DNA from: Legionella wadsworthii DSM 21896 = ATCC 33877 | GTDB lineage: Bacteria > Pseudomonadota > Gammaproteobacteria > Legionellales > Legionellaceae | Assembly (NCBI RefSeq): GCF_000701265.1 | Contig: NZ_JNIA01000025.1 | Coordinates: forward strand, 1 to 64,000 | DNA length: 64,000 nt | Reading direction: 5' to 3' | Shown: positions 27,433 through 36,537 of the stretch, piece after piece | Layout: each line of letters begins with the position of its first letter | Position numbering within the stretch: the first letter of the stretch is position 1 | Program-made: the position numbers and the translations under genes | The notes under the pieces: generated by a model | Seen by the model: only the letters and a program-made list of their open reading frames with translations | Database searches by the model: none | Told to the model about the DNA's origin: nothing

Positions 27433-27765
27433 TTAAAATCCAAAACGTTTGAAACACTGGGCGCCCAGGGATTTCATTGCATTACATGGAATAATTGTTT
27501 TCGTGGCCGCCTCATCATTAGCTATTTGAATGACAAAAGCTTTTCCATTAGAACAAAATACATTCCAATAAGCAGCATCCTGGCGATCCACGCCTTGATA
27601 GAATGATTCTATCGGACTACAGGGCTCACCAGCTGCATTAATGATGCCGCTTAAAATGAGCATCTTTTGTTCTGTTGTCCTGCTCAATAAAATATCATTG
27701 GCAATATTCGCATAATTACAGGAAGTAAATACCCATAGGACTAGTGTCATCATAGACTTATTCAT
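27433..27765 (-). CDS. Small exported protein with four mature cysteines
   Basis: Starting at the ATG at 27765 (AAGGA at good spacing), a 110-aa protein with an N-terminal hydrophobic segment (about 5-18) that looks like a signal peptide. It has cysteines in GEPCSP, NVFCSNGK, IIPCNAM and AQCFKRF. The pattern of short strands and paired cysteines suggests a disulfide-stabilised periplasmic protein. Function is unknown. Confidence 0.75.
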   Translation of the reverse strand: MNKSMMTLVLWVFTSCNYANIANDILLSRTTEQKMLILSGIINAAGEPCSPIESFYQGVDRQDAAYWNVFCSNGKAFVIQIANDEAATKTIIPCNAMKSLGAQCFKRFGF

Positions 27766-27883
27766 CATGCATCCTTTTATTGACATACCTCGTGCAGCAA
27801 ATTTTGGTCTATATGATGTTTATTGTAGAGTATAGAATGGATTTCTCCATTCTCACTGGTTGAATGATGAATCCAATAATAGT

Positions 27884-28156
27884 TTAGCGCTCGTCACAAA
27901 CTGTATAATATCCATGGCGGAATGGATTACTGCGCGATCTAAATTTATAATCTCGACAGCGTTGTCCATGGTCATCCGAATAGCGTCTGTCCAGCCGAAA
28001 TGAAAAATCTCCAAAGTTCATATCTTGTTGCCATTCCCGTTCTTGACGCGCTCGATCTTCCTTATCCAGATCTTTGAAAAATTTACTCAGTTTACTGGCA
28101 TGCACCACCGAGAATAGACAGGAGATAAGAAGAAGAAGAAAGACTATTTTTTTCAT
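27884..28156 (-). CDS. Small exported basic protein
   Basis: A 90-aa protein with a leucine-rich signal peptide (cleavage near VVHAS, about residue 20), a charged linker, and an Arg/Asp/Tyr-rich C-terminal half. Two cysteines (QRCRDY and YTVCDE) could form a disulfide. No family is recognised. It lies between other small orphan genes. Confidence 0.7.
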   Translation of the reverse strand: MKKIVFLLLLISCLFSVVHASKLSKFFKDLDKEDRARQEREWQQDMNFGDFSFRLDRRYSDDHGQRCRDYKFRSRSNPFRHGYYTVCDER

Positions 28157-28288
28157 AGTTAGGTACCATTAAACACAATAAGCTCGTTATTAAACCATAA
28201 AATGTCACATTTACCAAAAAAATGAGTGAAATTATTGCGAAAATGTATACTATGAGATTCATTTATTTTAAATAAATTAGGATTACAA

Positions 28289-28987
28289 ATGCTAGGACAG
28301 CCTTATAAAATCACCATGCCATGTGTTTTGCTTTGCATCATCTTGTATCTTTTGTTACTTCCATTTATTCAATATCCTCTGACAACAATTATTAAACCTA
28401 TTCCTATCGCTTTGTTGATGCGATTCACATGGCAAATAGATTTCGATAAACGGATACATATCCTTTTGCTTGTGGCATTAGGTTTTTCCCTGATTGGTGA
28501 CATTTTGTTAACGCTTCCAACAAAGATATCATTGCATCTGGGAATTTTAGCTTTCATGTTAACCCATTGTTTTTACATTGTTATTTTCTTAAGAAAAATA
28601 GTCTTTAAAATTCAAAATTTATATTCCTTTTTACCTGTTTTAATCTTCGTGAGCATCAGTCTTTTTTGTTTATGGCCCTATTTAGGAGATATGAGAATAC
28701 CAGTAATAGTTTATTTGCTCCTACTTACATCCATGGTATTTTGTGCTTTCCAGGTCAAACAATATTCCATGGTGGTTCGTTTTGGTGCTTGCCTTTTCTT
28801 GCTCTCTGATTTTATTTTAGCATTATCTTTATTTGTACTGCCGAACAACAAGTTGATGGCCATTGTTATTATGCTGCTCTATTACTTGGCACAAATCTTT
28901 TTAGTCTTGGGCATCACCGAAACAAAAGACAAATTATTTCATGAGTTACAAAAATTATGTCGCAATGTCACCCCGGTTTCCCTTTAA
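28289..28987 (+). CDS. YhhN family (TMEM86-like) membrane protein
   Basis: A 232-aa protein with about 8 membrane segments. The acidic motifs of the family are visible: GFSLIGDILLTLP (about 71-83) and LFLLSDFILALSLF (about 170-183). Animal TMEM86 members hydrolyse lysoplasmalogens, and the bacterial role is not settled. AGGATTACAA precedes the ATG. It is convergent with the small membrane protein at 28993. Confidence 0.88.
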   Translation: MLGQPYKITMPCVLLCIILYLLLLPFIQYPLTTIIKPIPIALLMRFTWQIDFDKRIHILLLVALGFSLIGDILLTLPTKISLHLGILAFMLTHCFYIVIFLRKIVFKIQNLYSFLPVLIFVSISLFCLWPYLGDMRIPVIVYLLLLTSMVFCAFQVKQYSMVVRFGACLFLLSDFILALSLFVLPNNKLMAIVIMLLYYLAQIFLVLGITETKDKLFHELQKLCRNVTPVSL

Positions 28988-28992
28988 GATGA

Positions 28993-29322
28993 TTATGTAG
29001 TGAGAGAAAACAATTTTATAAGATGTAGCAGCCATGCTACTGAAGCGACAATGAGTATGTTGGCAGCCAAACCGAGCCGTTTTTTTCGGAGGACAAAAAT
29101 AAAAAAAAGCCGCAACAGTTCGGAAAGGATAAACAAAAGAATAAAGGTGGCGCAGATGGCGAAAGTAGCCCAATAGATACAGGGCGCATTGAAATAAAAA
29201 GACACGAACACCATGGACAGGCCCCTGCCTTTTTCATAACATAAGTTAAAAAAATAATGCCAGTCAAAAATAATTAATAAAAAGAGCGCATAAAGTCGAA
29301 GATAATTGATCGTATAAAACAT
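28993..29322 (-). CDS. Small membrane protein of unknown function
   Basis: A 109-aa hydrophobic protein with about three membrane segments. It has a good ribosome site (GGAG, 8 bases before the ATG at 29322), which separates it from overlapping shorter frames. No family is recognised. Confidence 0.65.
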   Translation of the reverse strand: MFYTINYLRLYALFLLIIFDWHYFFNLCYEKGRGLSMVFVSFYFNAPCIYWATFAICATFILLFILSELLRLFFIFVLRKKRLGLAANILIVASVAWLLHLIKLFSLTT

Positions 29323-29373
29323 AGATTAAACTCCGATTTAATTAAAATTTGACTGGTTTTTTATCCCTGCCAG

Positions 29374-29790
29374 TTAGCCCACTTTTTTATAAGAGTCATG
29401 TCCTATAAATCGTGCCCCAGGACCTTCGCGAGTAATATTATCTGCTTGTTTATTGAGGATGGAAATGGTGTCAATCGCTTGCTGATCTTTATCAAAATGA
29501 CCACTGACACTCAGCACTGATTCACACATGGGATATACCACACTGAAGGAGATCGCATTGCCTACCATATATCCTATAATCGGTCTTTTTTGATTGATTG
29601 CTTGTGGACAGGTTTTGGATGCAACTGCAGTAGTAAAAAAGCCTTCTATTTTATTATCGGATTGAATATTGAGTTCTAAAATTGAGCCTCTCTCATTTTT
29701 AAAACTTATCGTTTTTTGGACAGCAAAAACGGATTGAGTCATCAAAGAAGATGCTGCGATGGTAACACAAAACAACGATTTAAAATTCAT
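29374..29790 (-). CDS. Avidin-family-like exported protein
   Basis: A 138-aa protein with a signal peptide (cleavage near VFA, about residue 23) and a mature part that follows the avidin strand order. FKNERGSILELNI matches the WxNxxGS start, NKIEGFFTTAV the dGxLxGxY strand, PIIGYMVGNAISFSVVY the central GY/FxV strands, and SVLSVSGHF the region before the conserved helix. The tryptophans that line the biotin pocket in avidin are absent at these places, so biotin binding is doubtful. A strong AGGAG ribosome site is present. Confidence 0.65.
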   Translation of the reverse strand: MNFKSLFCVTIAASSLMTQSVFAVQKTISFKNERGSILELNIQSDNKIEGFFTTAVASKTCPQAINQKRPIIGYMVGNAISFSVVYPMCESVLSVSGHFDKDQQAIDTISILNKQADNITREGPGARFIGHDSYKKVG

Positions 29791-30017
29791 TTGATACTCC
29801 TTTGTTTTATAAATAAAGCAGATTTTAAATTGCGTTGTTGTGTAGCATGTTACTGCCCTAAGGTCAATGATTTATCCTAAGGCTGCCAAGTTAAATCCTG
29901 AGCCATTCAATTCATTTCCTTTTTTGACACACTGGGTGCTTGGGCTTAATATACCCATTTACTGCTAATCATTAAAAGCGGATGTTTCTCAAGTAATTAG
30001 CTCAGGATGGGTTGGAA

Positions 30018-30848
30018 ATGCATAGATTACTGATTGTTGGAATAGCTCTGTTACTGCTCACCGCCTGCGGAAAAGAAAATAAATATTTTAGTGGATATAT
30101 TGATACGGATTTGGTTTATTTGTCTGCGGATTATAGTGGACGCCTGACCGATTTAGCAGTTCTAAGAGGACAGTTAGTTACAAAAAAACAATTTTTATTC
30201 AAGCTCGAGCAAACCAGTGAACAGTACGATGTTGCGATAAGTAATCTAAATCAAAAAGATTTGTTGGCCCAAAGAGAACAAATTCTGACACAACTCCGCT
30301 ATAACGAAATTAATTACCGACGTATTTCAGGAATGCAGAAACAAAATGCGGCAAGTCAAAATGATCTTGATGCAGCTCGAAGAGATTTGAATATTTCGAA
30401 AGAACAGCTTAATGCAATCGATGTCAAAATTAAAAACAATGAAGTAACAACCAATGACAAAAAATGGCAAATGACTCGCAAGGAAAATTTTGCACCACAA
30501 TCTGGGATAGTATTTGATACATATTATACAAAAGGTGAATTTGTCCAGGCAGGAGCCCCAGTGCTTTCCCTAGTTACCCGCGATAATATTAAAGCGGTAT
30601 TTTTTGTTCCTGAAATAAAACTATCCCAATTGCGCCTCAACCAACAAGTTAAAATAAAGACTGCGGCAAATGAAGATTTTACGCAGGGTCATATTAATTA
30701 TATTTCTAATATTGCGGAATATACACCTCCTATTATTTATTCTCGTGAGGAGCGCCAGCGGCTAGTATTTAGGATTGAAGTAAAAATTGACGCGCCTGAT
30801 GTCGAAAAAATACATCTTGGGCAACCTGTTACTTTGGAATTAGCTTGA
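30018..30848 (+). CDS. Periplasmic adaptor (HlyD/membrane-fusion family) lipoprotein of an ABC exporter
   Basis: A 276-aa protein with a lipoprotein signal (IALLLLTAC, cysteine near residue 17). A biotinyl-lipoyl-like half follows (SGRLTDLAVLRGQLV), then a coiled-coil hairpin (about 70-155), the second lipoyl half (APQSGIVFDTYYTKGEFVQAGAPV) and a beta-barrel domain. It bridges the inner-membrane pump and the outer-membrane channel. The ATG at 30018 is preferred to a TTG at 30012. Its stop overlaps the ATPase start. It is the first gene of a four-gene operon. Confidence 0.92.
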   Translation: MHRLLIVGIALLLLTACGKENKYFSGYIDTDLVYLSADYSGRLTDLAVLRGQLVTKKQFLFKLEQTSEQYDVAISNLNQKDLLAQREQILTQLRYNEINYRRISGMQKQNAASQNDLDAARRDLNISKEQLNAIDVKIKNNEVTTNDKKWQMTRKENFAPQSGIVFDTYYTKGEFVQAGAPVLSLVTRDNIKAVFFVPEIKLSQLRLNQQVKIKTAANEDFTQGHINYISNIAEYTPPIIYSREERQRLVFRIEVKIDAPDVEKIHLGQPVTLELA

Positions 30849-31750
30849 TGCGTGATCTAGCCATTGATGTTACAGATTTAACCAAAAAATTTGATGAAAA
30901 AGTTGCTGTAGATCATATCAGCCTGCAAGTTGAAAAGGGATCCATTTTTGGCTTTCTTGGCTCTAACGGAAGTGGTAAAACCACCACCATCCGAATGATT
31001 TGCGGTCTATTAACACCGACGGACGGGAAAGGAAACTGTCTTGGATATGATATACGTACCCAAAGCGATGAAATAAAAAAACATATTGGTTATATGCCTC
31101 AGAAATTTAGTTTTTATACGGGTCTGACAGTATATGAGAACTTGCGTTTTACGGCAGATATTTTTCAAGTCAATAATCCGGAAAGCGCGATAGAAGACAT
31201 GATTGATGATCTGGGGTTGGAAGATTATAGGAAAATCCAAGCAGGTAATTTATCCGGTGGATGGAAGCAACGTTTGGCTTTGGCCTGCAGTTTACTTCAT
31301 AAACCTCAGCTACTATTTCTGGATGAACCCACCGCTGGAGTGGATCCTAAAGCCCGCAAAGAATTTTGGGATTACTTACACAGAATTTCTTCCCGTGATG
31401 GCACGACAATTCTAGTCACCACCCATTATATGGATGAGGCTGAAAAGTGCACCGATCTCGCCTATATCAATCTAGGGAAATTGTTATATATAGGAACTAC
31501 AAATGATTTAATCCCTGAATCCAAGGTCATAACCTATATAGTACAAGTTGATAGAAAAGAACAAATTTCTGTTATTGAAAAAATACAACATGCTTACCCA
31601 AAGATTTTGGCCTCAATTGTAAACAATGAATTGCGCGTTTCATCACGGGATCATGAGCTATTACATCGAATGGTTCAAGAAAATCCTAATCTTTCTTTCA
31701 AAGAAAAGACACCCTCTTTTGAAGAAGTTTTTATTGGGTTAATGCGATGA
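30848..31750 (+). CDS. ABC-2 type exporter ATP-binding protein
   Basis: A 300-aa cytosolic ATPase with Walker A GSNGSGKTTT (about 37-46), signature LSGGWKQR (about 135-142), Walker B LLFLDEPTAGVDP (about 156-168) and a switch histidine in TTHYMDEAE. The extra C-terminal domain of about 80 residues is typical of drug and polysaccharide exporters. The ATG overlaps the adaptor stop by one base (TGATG), and its own stop overlaps the permease start (ATGA). Confidence 0.95.
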   Translation: MRDLAIDVTDLTKKFDEKVAVDHISLQVEKGSIFGFLGSNGSGKTTTIRMICGLLTPTDGKGNCLGYDIRTQSDEIKKHIGYMPQKFSFYTGLTVYENLRFTADIFQVNNPESAIEDMIDDLGLEDYRKIQAGNLSGGWKQRLALACSLLHKPQLLFLDEPTAGVDPKARKEFWDYLHRISSRDGTTILVTTHYMDEAEKCTDLAYINLGKLLYIGTTNDLIPESKVITYIVQVDRKEQISVIEKIQHAYPKILASIVNNELRVSSRDHELLHRMVQENPNLSFKEKTPSFEEVFIGLMR

Positions 31751-32901
31751 AAACCCATAAAAAACAAAGAATATCCTTAGCGCGTCTTAGCGGATTAATC
31801 CATAAAGAATTTATTCTGATTGGCAGGGACCGTGGCACAATTGCCATGTTGGTTATCTTACCTATCATGTTATTAGTTCTTTTTGGGTTTGCTATTGAAT
31901 TTGACCCCAAACATTTGCCTACGACCATAATTAGTTATGATAATTCCCCATTAACTCGAAATTATATCAGCTCACTTGAAGCCTCTGGATATTTTAAAGT
32001 GATCCATGAGGATTATTCAGAAAATCAAAAAAACGAAGATTTTGCCAATGGTAAAATAAGCTTTGCGTTTACGATTCCACCTGATTTTACTCGTAAATAC
32101 ATTCGTAAAGAAAACCCTCAGTTATTGGTGGAAATCGATGGGTCTGATCCAGGAAGTAGTGCCAGTGCGCTGAGCAATGCCCTGCCCATCCTCAATCAAA
32201 GTTTAAATTCTTTCAATAAGCAAGGCTTAGGATCCCCTTCGACTGCCGCAAAGAGCCGAGGAATTAATTTGACGATCCATCGATTGTATAATGAATCGAA
32301 CATCAGCTCTTATAATATTGTTCCTGGACTAATTGGCGTATTACTGACTTTAACTTTAGTGATGCTCACCTCAACGGCCATTACTTCAGAAAAAGAATCG
32401 GGTACTATGGAAATGCTACTTAGCACGCCATTGAAGCCCCTCGAGATCATTCTTGGAAAAGTAATCCCTTACATTGTCTTAGGTTATGTACAGCTCACAA
32501 GTATTTTGATTTTTGGAAAAGTTCTTATTCATATTCCTACTGAAGGGAGTATTTTGTTGCTTTATATAGCCGCAGCACCCTTTCTTATTGCTAATTTGAT
32601 GGTGGGGATGATTTTTTCCACCCTCGCGCGCAAGCCGATGCAGGCCATGCAACTGAGCGTCTTCTACCAATTACCGTCCATGTTTTTGTCAGGTTATATA
32701 TTCTCTTTTTATGGAATGCCTTCGTGGGCCCAATTAATTGGATATTGTCTGCCAATGACTTATTTTACTCGAATTGCTCGTGGAATATTACTCAAAGGAA
32801 ATACACTAAGCCAAATTGTTCCCAATATTTTACCTATTTTATTAATTGCTTTTATTCTGATTATTTTGACTGGAAAAATATTTAAAACAAAACTCGACTA
32901 A
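31747..32901 (+). CDS. ABC-2 type exporter permease
   Basis: A 384-aa inner-membrane protein with one N-terminal segment (about 32-53), a large periplasmic loop (about 60-190) and five or six C-terminal segments. TSTAITSEKESGTMEMLLSTPLKPLEIILGK (residues about 215-245) is the ABC-2 signature region. Only one permease gene is present, so it probably works as a homodimer with the ATPase. The cargo is unknown. Confidence 0.93.
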   Translation: MKTHKKQRISLARLSGLIHKEFILIGRDRGTIAMLVILPIMLLVLFGFAIEFDPKHLPTTIISYDNSPLTRNYISSLEASGYFKVIHEDYSENQKNEDFANGKISFAFTIPPDFTRKYIRKENPQLLVEIDGSDPGSSASALSNALPILNQSLNSFNKQGLGSPSTAAKSRGINLTIHRLYNESNISSYNIVPGLIGVLLTLTLVMLTSTAITSEKESGTMEMLLSTPLKPLEIILGKVIPYIVLGYVQLTSILIFGKVLIHIPTEGSILLLYIAAAPFLIANLMVGMIFSTLARKPMQAMQLSVFYQLPSMFLSGYIFSFYGMPSWAQLIGYCLPMTYFTRIARGILLKGNTLSQIVPNILPILLIAFILIILTGKIFKTKLD

Positions 32902-32927
32902 TTTATATTTATTTTAAATGGGCACCC

Positions 32928-34355
32928 ATGATGAAATTAAAAATTATTTTGCTAAATCTATTTGCCCTATGTATTGGGGGATGTTGCAAAAATTGTATTA
33001 TTCATGAAAAGGTGAGTTATCCCCAGCAAACACGTAGTGGGGTTAAGTACATTAATAGCCTGGATGACTTAAGCCGACTCGCATGGTGGAAAAGGCTCCA
33101 AGATCCAGAACTCAATGCCCTTGTTTCCCAAGCTCTTGCCTGCAATAATACCATCCGCAGTGCCTATGCCACCATTGATCAAGCTCAAGCGCAATTGAAA
33201 GCTGCCCAATATGCCTGGATACCCACTCTTGATGCCTCTGCGAATGGTTTTGCAGGAAGGACCTGGAATACCCACATCACACCGCAAGGACAATTAGCGA
33301 ATACTACTTTTTTTTCAAATGTTTCTTCTTTGAGGTTCAGAGGATACAATGCGGGGTTTGTTCCGAGCTACACCGTTAATATTTTAAATAACATTTCTAA
33401 TGTGAAATCAGCCAAAGCATCCTTAGTTATAGAAAAAGCCCAAGCCCAGTCCGTAAAATTAAGTATTATCGGACAAATGACAGGAGCATATTTCATGCTC
33501 TTAAGCCAACGAGAACAATTATTGGTTCAAAAAAATCTGATCGCGGATTTGAAAAAACTTCGTCATCTTGAATTCATCCGCTTTAAAAAAGGAGCAAGCA
33601 ATATAGAAACCACCAACAACTTGGATCAACAAATAGCCCAGGAAGAAGCCACGGTTCCTCTAATTGAAAATGTCATTGCACAAAGTGAGAACACCATACA
33701 TCTTTTATTGAACCAAAATCCTGGAGGCATCGCAACTCATCGTTCCTTACTTTCCTTAAATCTAAATCGTATGATACCGAGAGTTTTACCCTCATCTGTT
33801 TTAAAAAATCGACCCGATATCATGATTGCTTTAAATAACTTGAAGGTAGCTCAGGCTCAGATAGGGGTGGCTTATTCTGCGTTTTTCCCCTCAATTTCAT
33901 TGAGTGGGTTGCTTGGTGGGGCTTCCGTCGATTTAACCAACCTCCTTAAATTAAGTACGAACCTTTGGATAGCTCAAGCAGCTGCTTCTACTAAAATTTT
34001 AAATGCCAGCGCCTATCAAAAGATTAAAGCAGCTAAGGCTGGATTCAAAGCAACTTATTATAATTATCTTGAAGCCCTTCATGCAGCATTCGCAGATGTG
34101 GATAACGCCCTGACGAGTGAACAGAAAAACTATCTATCCTATTTACAATTTCAAAGGGGATATGCAGCAGCACGCAACGCCTATTCTATTGCCTTCAATC
34201 AATATAAATCAGGAGCAAAAGATTACCGTAATGCAATGAATGCCAAGGTTAATCTTGATCAAAGTAAATTAAATTTAATTCAAGCAAAGGCCCAATTATT
34301 GGACAGTATGATTCAAGTGTATCATGCCGTTGCGGGTGGCTATGATGCGGCTTAA
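32928..34355 (+). CDS. Outer-membrane efflux lipoprotein, NodT/TolC family
   Basis: A 475-aa outer-membrane factor with a lipoprotein signal ending IGGC (cysteine about residue 19). The WWKRLQDPELNALVSQALACNNTIR start of the first helical repeat is typical of NodT proteins, and VLKNRPDIMIALNNLKVAQAQIGVA marks the second repeat. It starts 26 bases after the permease and completes an adaptor-ATPase-permease-channel operon. Repeated AQA-type coiled-coil segments are visible throughout. Confidence 0.93.
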   Translation: MMKLKIILLNLFALCIGGCCKNCIIHEKVSYPQQTRSGVKYINSLDDLSRLAWWKRLQDPELNALVSQALACNNTIRSAYATIDQAQAQLKAAQYAWIPTLDASANGFAGRTWNTHITPQGQLANTTFFSNVSSLRFRGYNAGFVPSYTVNILNNISNVKSAKASLVIEKAQAQSVKLSIIGQMTGAYFMLLSQREQLLVQKNLIADLKKLRHLEFIRFKKGASNIETTNNLDQQIAQEEATVPLIENVIAQSENTIHLLLNQNPGGIATHRSLLSLNLNRMIPRVLPSSVLKNRPDIMIALNNLKVAQAQIGVAYSAFFPSISLSGLLGGASVDLTNLLKLSTNLWIAQAAASTKILNASAYQKIKAAKAGFKATYYNYLEALHAAFADVDNALTSEQKNYLSYLQFQRGYAAARNAYSIAFNQYKSGAKDYRNAMNAKVNLDQSKLNLIQAKAQLLDSMIQVYHAVAGGYDAA

Positions 34356-34481
34356 AAATTAGTTTCATCAAAAATCGATAATTTTATGCCGTTCCTACCT
34401 ATGCTGGTACCTCTAGATTCGTGCACTTTTCATTGCCAGAAGCGCTTGTGCCCCAAAGGTAGGTCCACCCCCCTTAGGAGG

Positions 34482-35045
34482 TTATTCTTCTTCATTGAGT
34501 GCTTTTTCTACCACTTTGACCAACCGTCCTGCTTCAGGGGACGTCGTTGAATAAAAATAATCAATGAGTTCTCCTTTACGGTTTATCAGGTATTTATGAA
34601 AATTCCATTTTGGTGCGGTACCAAATCCTAATTGTTGTTTTGCCCAGAGATAAAAGGGATGTGCATTTTTTCCAGAAACAACTTCTTTAGCAGCCATTGG
34701 AAAAGTAACCCCATAATTAACCTGGCAAAAATGAGCAATTTCCTGTTCATTCCCAGGCTCTTGACCACCGAAATCATTTGAAGGAACACCCAGTATCACC
34801 AAACCGCGATCTTTATATTGTTCGTATAATTTTTCCAAGTGGGCATATTGGGGGGTAAAGCCACATTTTGATGCGGTATTGACTATCATTAACACCTTCC
34901 CCTTAAAGGAAGACAGGGGCAAAGACTCATGCCCTTTTAAAGTATGAAAGGAAAAATCATATGCACTGTCATGATGCATCGGCTCTGCTGGTAAGTTAGT
35001 GGCCATAATAAACCATCCTAGTAATATGAGTGAAAAAAAACGCAC
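34482..35045 (-). CDS. Glutathione peroxidase family protein, exported
   Basis: A 187-aa peroxidase of the GPx/BtuE family. The peroxidatic cysteine is in NTASKCGFTPQY (about 55-66), with cysteine where animal enzymes have selenocysteine. FGGQEPGNEQEIAHFCQ and KWNFHKYLI are conserved. An N-terminal hydrophobic segment (about 1-20) looks like a signal peptide, so it probably acts in the periplasm. The start is a GTG at 35045; ATG codons further in would destroy the signal. Confidence 0.92.
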   Translation of the reverse strand: MRFFSLILLGWFIMATNLPAEPMHHDSAYDFSFHTLKGHESLPLSSFKGKVLMIVNTASKCGFTPQYAHLEKLYEQYKDRGLVILGVPSNDFGGQEPGNEQEIAHFCQVNYGVTFPMAAKEVVSGKNAHPFYLWAKQQLGFGTAPKWNFHKYLINRKGELIDYFYSTTSPEAGRLVKVVEKALNEEE

Positions 35046-35130
35046 GGCTGTCTCTATAAAACGAAAACTGCTCCATAGTACACCATGACCTCGTCAATAA
35101 GATAGAAACTGACAACAATAATAAAATAAA

Positions 35131-35553
35131 TTAGTTTTGGGTTAATTGATATCTAATTTTTTCTTGTACTTCAAGCATATGTCCTTCATTTTCATAACGT
35201 GTGCGAGGCCAAAAAAATCCTTTAAGTCCATCCTGCTTATTCCTGGGAACAATATGGATGTGGAGGTGAGGAATACTTTGGCTAATCGTATTATTCATCG
35301 CAATAAAGCTTCCGGATGCATTCATTGCTTTTTCCACGGCCTTTCCTATCTTTTGCGTCAGAAAAAAAAGAGGAGGAATAAGGGAGTGAGGCACATCATA
35401 TAATGTTTTAAAATGTATTTTTGGCGCTAATAAAGTATGACCCGGAAAAAGAGGCCGAGTATCCAAGAATGCGATAAATTGCTCGTCTTCAAAAACAATA
35501 GATGACTTTTCTGACTTTGCTACGATTGAATCTATAATACAATCTATTGCCAT
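35131..35553 (-). CDS. HIT family nucleotide hydrolase/transferase
   Basis: A 140-aa histidine-triad protein with the active-site motif PHLHIHIVPR near residue 100 and FLDTRPLFPGHTLLAPK near the N-terminus. Members hydrolyse dinucleoside polyphosphates or AMP-lysine-type substrates. The ATG at 35553 has GGGAG at proper spacing. A TTG at 35577 in frame was rejected. Confidence 0.9.
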   Translation of the reverse strand: MAIDCIIDSIVAKSEKSSIVFEDEQFIAFLDTRPLFPGHTLLAPKIHFKTLYDVPHSLIPPLFFLTQKIGKAVEKAMNASGSFIAMNNTISQSIPHLHIHIVPRNKQDGLKGFFWPRTRYENEGHMLEVQEKIRYQLTQN

Positions 35554-35579
35554 TTCATGCTCCCATTTTATAGACAATC

Positions 35580-35765
35580 TCAGCTATAGGATTTTAATTC
35601 AATTTCCAGGATTGAAGTGGAGATTATCTTTAAACCTTTAAATTCTTTTAAAGCTTTTTTTCTGTCTAGATTATAGCGTGCTGAATCCAAATTACCCAGG
35701 TAAACATCCATCACTAAACATTCCAGTATCTCTTTTACATGGATAGGAGCATTTCCTATAATCAA
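35580..35765 (-). CDS. Possible small protein of unknown function
   Basis: A 61-codon frame starting with TTG just upstream of the HIT gene. Its sequence (VKEILECLVMDVYLGNLD, then NLDRKKALKEFKGL) looks protein-like and helical, but there is no convincing ribosome site and no known relative. An internal ATG at 35711 is an alternative start. Confidence 0.3.
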   Translation of the reverse strand: MIIGNAPIHVKEILECLVMDVYLGNLDSARYNLDRKKALKEFKGLKIISTSILEIELKSYS

Positions 35766-35804
35766 TTTATTACCGTTTATAAGTTACCAGGGGGTACAAT
35801 AATC

Positions 35805-36341
35805 ATGATAAAAAATTCTCTACTTGCAGGCATGATGATTTCGCTCTTTTGCTGCAATTCTTTTGCAAATAAATTCAGCTTGGAAAGCTCAGCTTTTAAA
35901 ATGAACGCATTGATACCCGATCAATATACTTGTAAAGGAGCAGATCAATCTCCTCCTTTAGAATGGAACAATATTCCACCAAATACCCAATCACTGGCGT
36001 TGGTTGTTGATGATCCTGATGCGACGGAAGGTGTCTGGACCCACTGGATTTTATTTAATATACCCCCTACGGTAAAGGAGTTGGGGGCTGGAAGTCCCGT
36101 GCCTCAGGGTGCTGCAAATGCACAAAACAGTTGGGGTGGTTTGGGATACCGCGGGCCTTGTCCTCCTTTGGGACTCGCTCATAGTTACCATTTTAAATTA
36201 TATGCCCTTGATACGGTACTCACGTTTGGTGAAGGTACCACACGAGATTTATTGTTGAATGGGATGACGGGGCATGTTATTGGTGAAGCTGAATTAATTG
36301 GGCTTTATCAAATTTTAAATAAACAGCCTCCTGCTCAATAG
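35805..36341 (+). CDS. YbhB/YbcL family (PEBP-like) exported protein
   Basis: A 178-aa protein with a signal peptide (cleavage near NSFA, about 21) and the phosphatidylethanolamine-binding fold. ALVVDDPDATEGVWTHWILF (about 66-85) and GYRGPCPPLG (about 123-132) are the family motifs lining the anion pocket. The function in bacteria is unknown. The ATG at 35805 with an upstream GGGGG run is chosen over 35739, which would hide the signal peptide. Confidence 0.92.
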   Translation: MIKNSLLAGMMISLFCCNSFANKFSLESSAFKMNALIPDQYTCKGADQSPPLEWNNIPPNTQSLALVVDDPDATEGVWTHWILFNIPPTVKELGAGSPVPQGAANAQNSWGGLGYRGPCPPLGLAHSYHFKLYALDTVLTFGEGTTRDLLLNGMTGHVIGEAELIGLYQILNKQPPAQ

Positions 36342-36355
36342 TGATGATATAAAGT

Positions 36356-36392
36356 AACCTGGGTACAGCAAAATGGATTCCGGGTTGCTTTT
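36356..36392 (+). terminator. Hairpin and T run after the YbhB-like gene
   Basis: AACCTGG (36356-36362) pairs with CCGGGTT (36380-36386), followed by GCTTTT. Confidence 0.5.
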
Positions 36393-36537
36393 CTGATTGA
36401 TTCATTGAATTGGTGTGTTGTTCCAAATTTCAATACAAATCATAGTGTCAATTGGCCTATAATTGCCCATTTTTGACAAATTTCAAATCTGAATGGATAA
36501 TTAAATATCAATACCCCCTGTTTTACTCGGACAAACA

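Noticed and set aside
28955..29267. Two further minus-strand frames overlapping the small membrane protein at 28993-29322
   Set aside because: Only the 109-aa frame has a ribosome site and consistent membrane segments.
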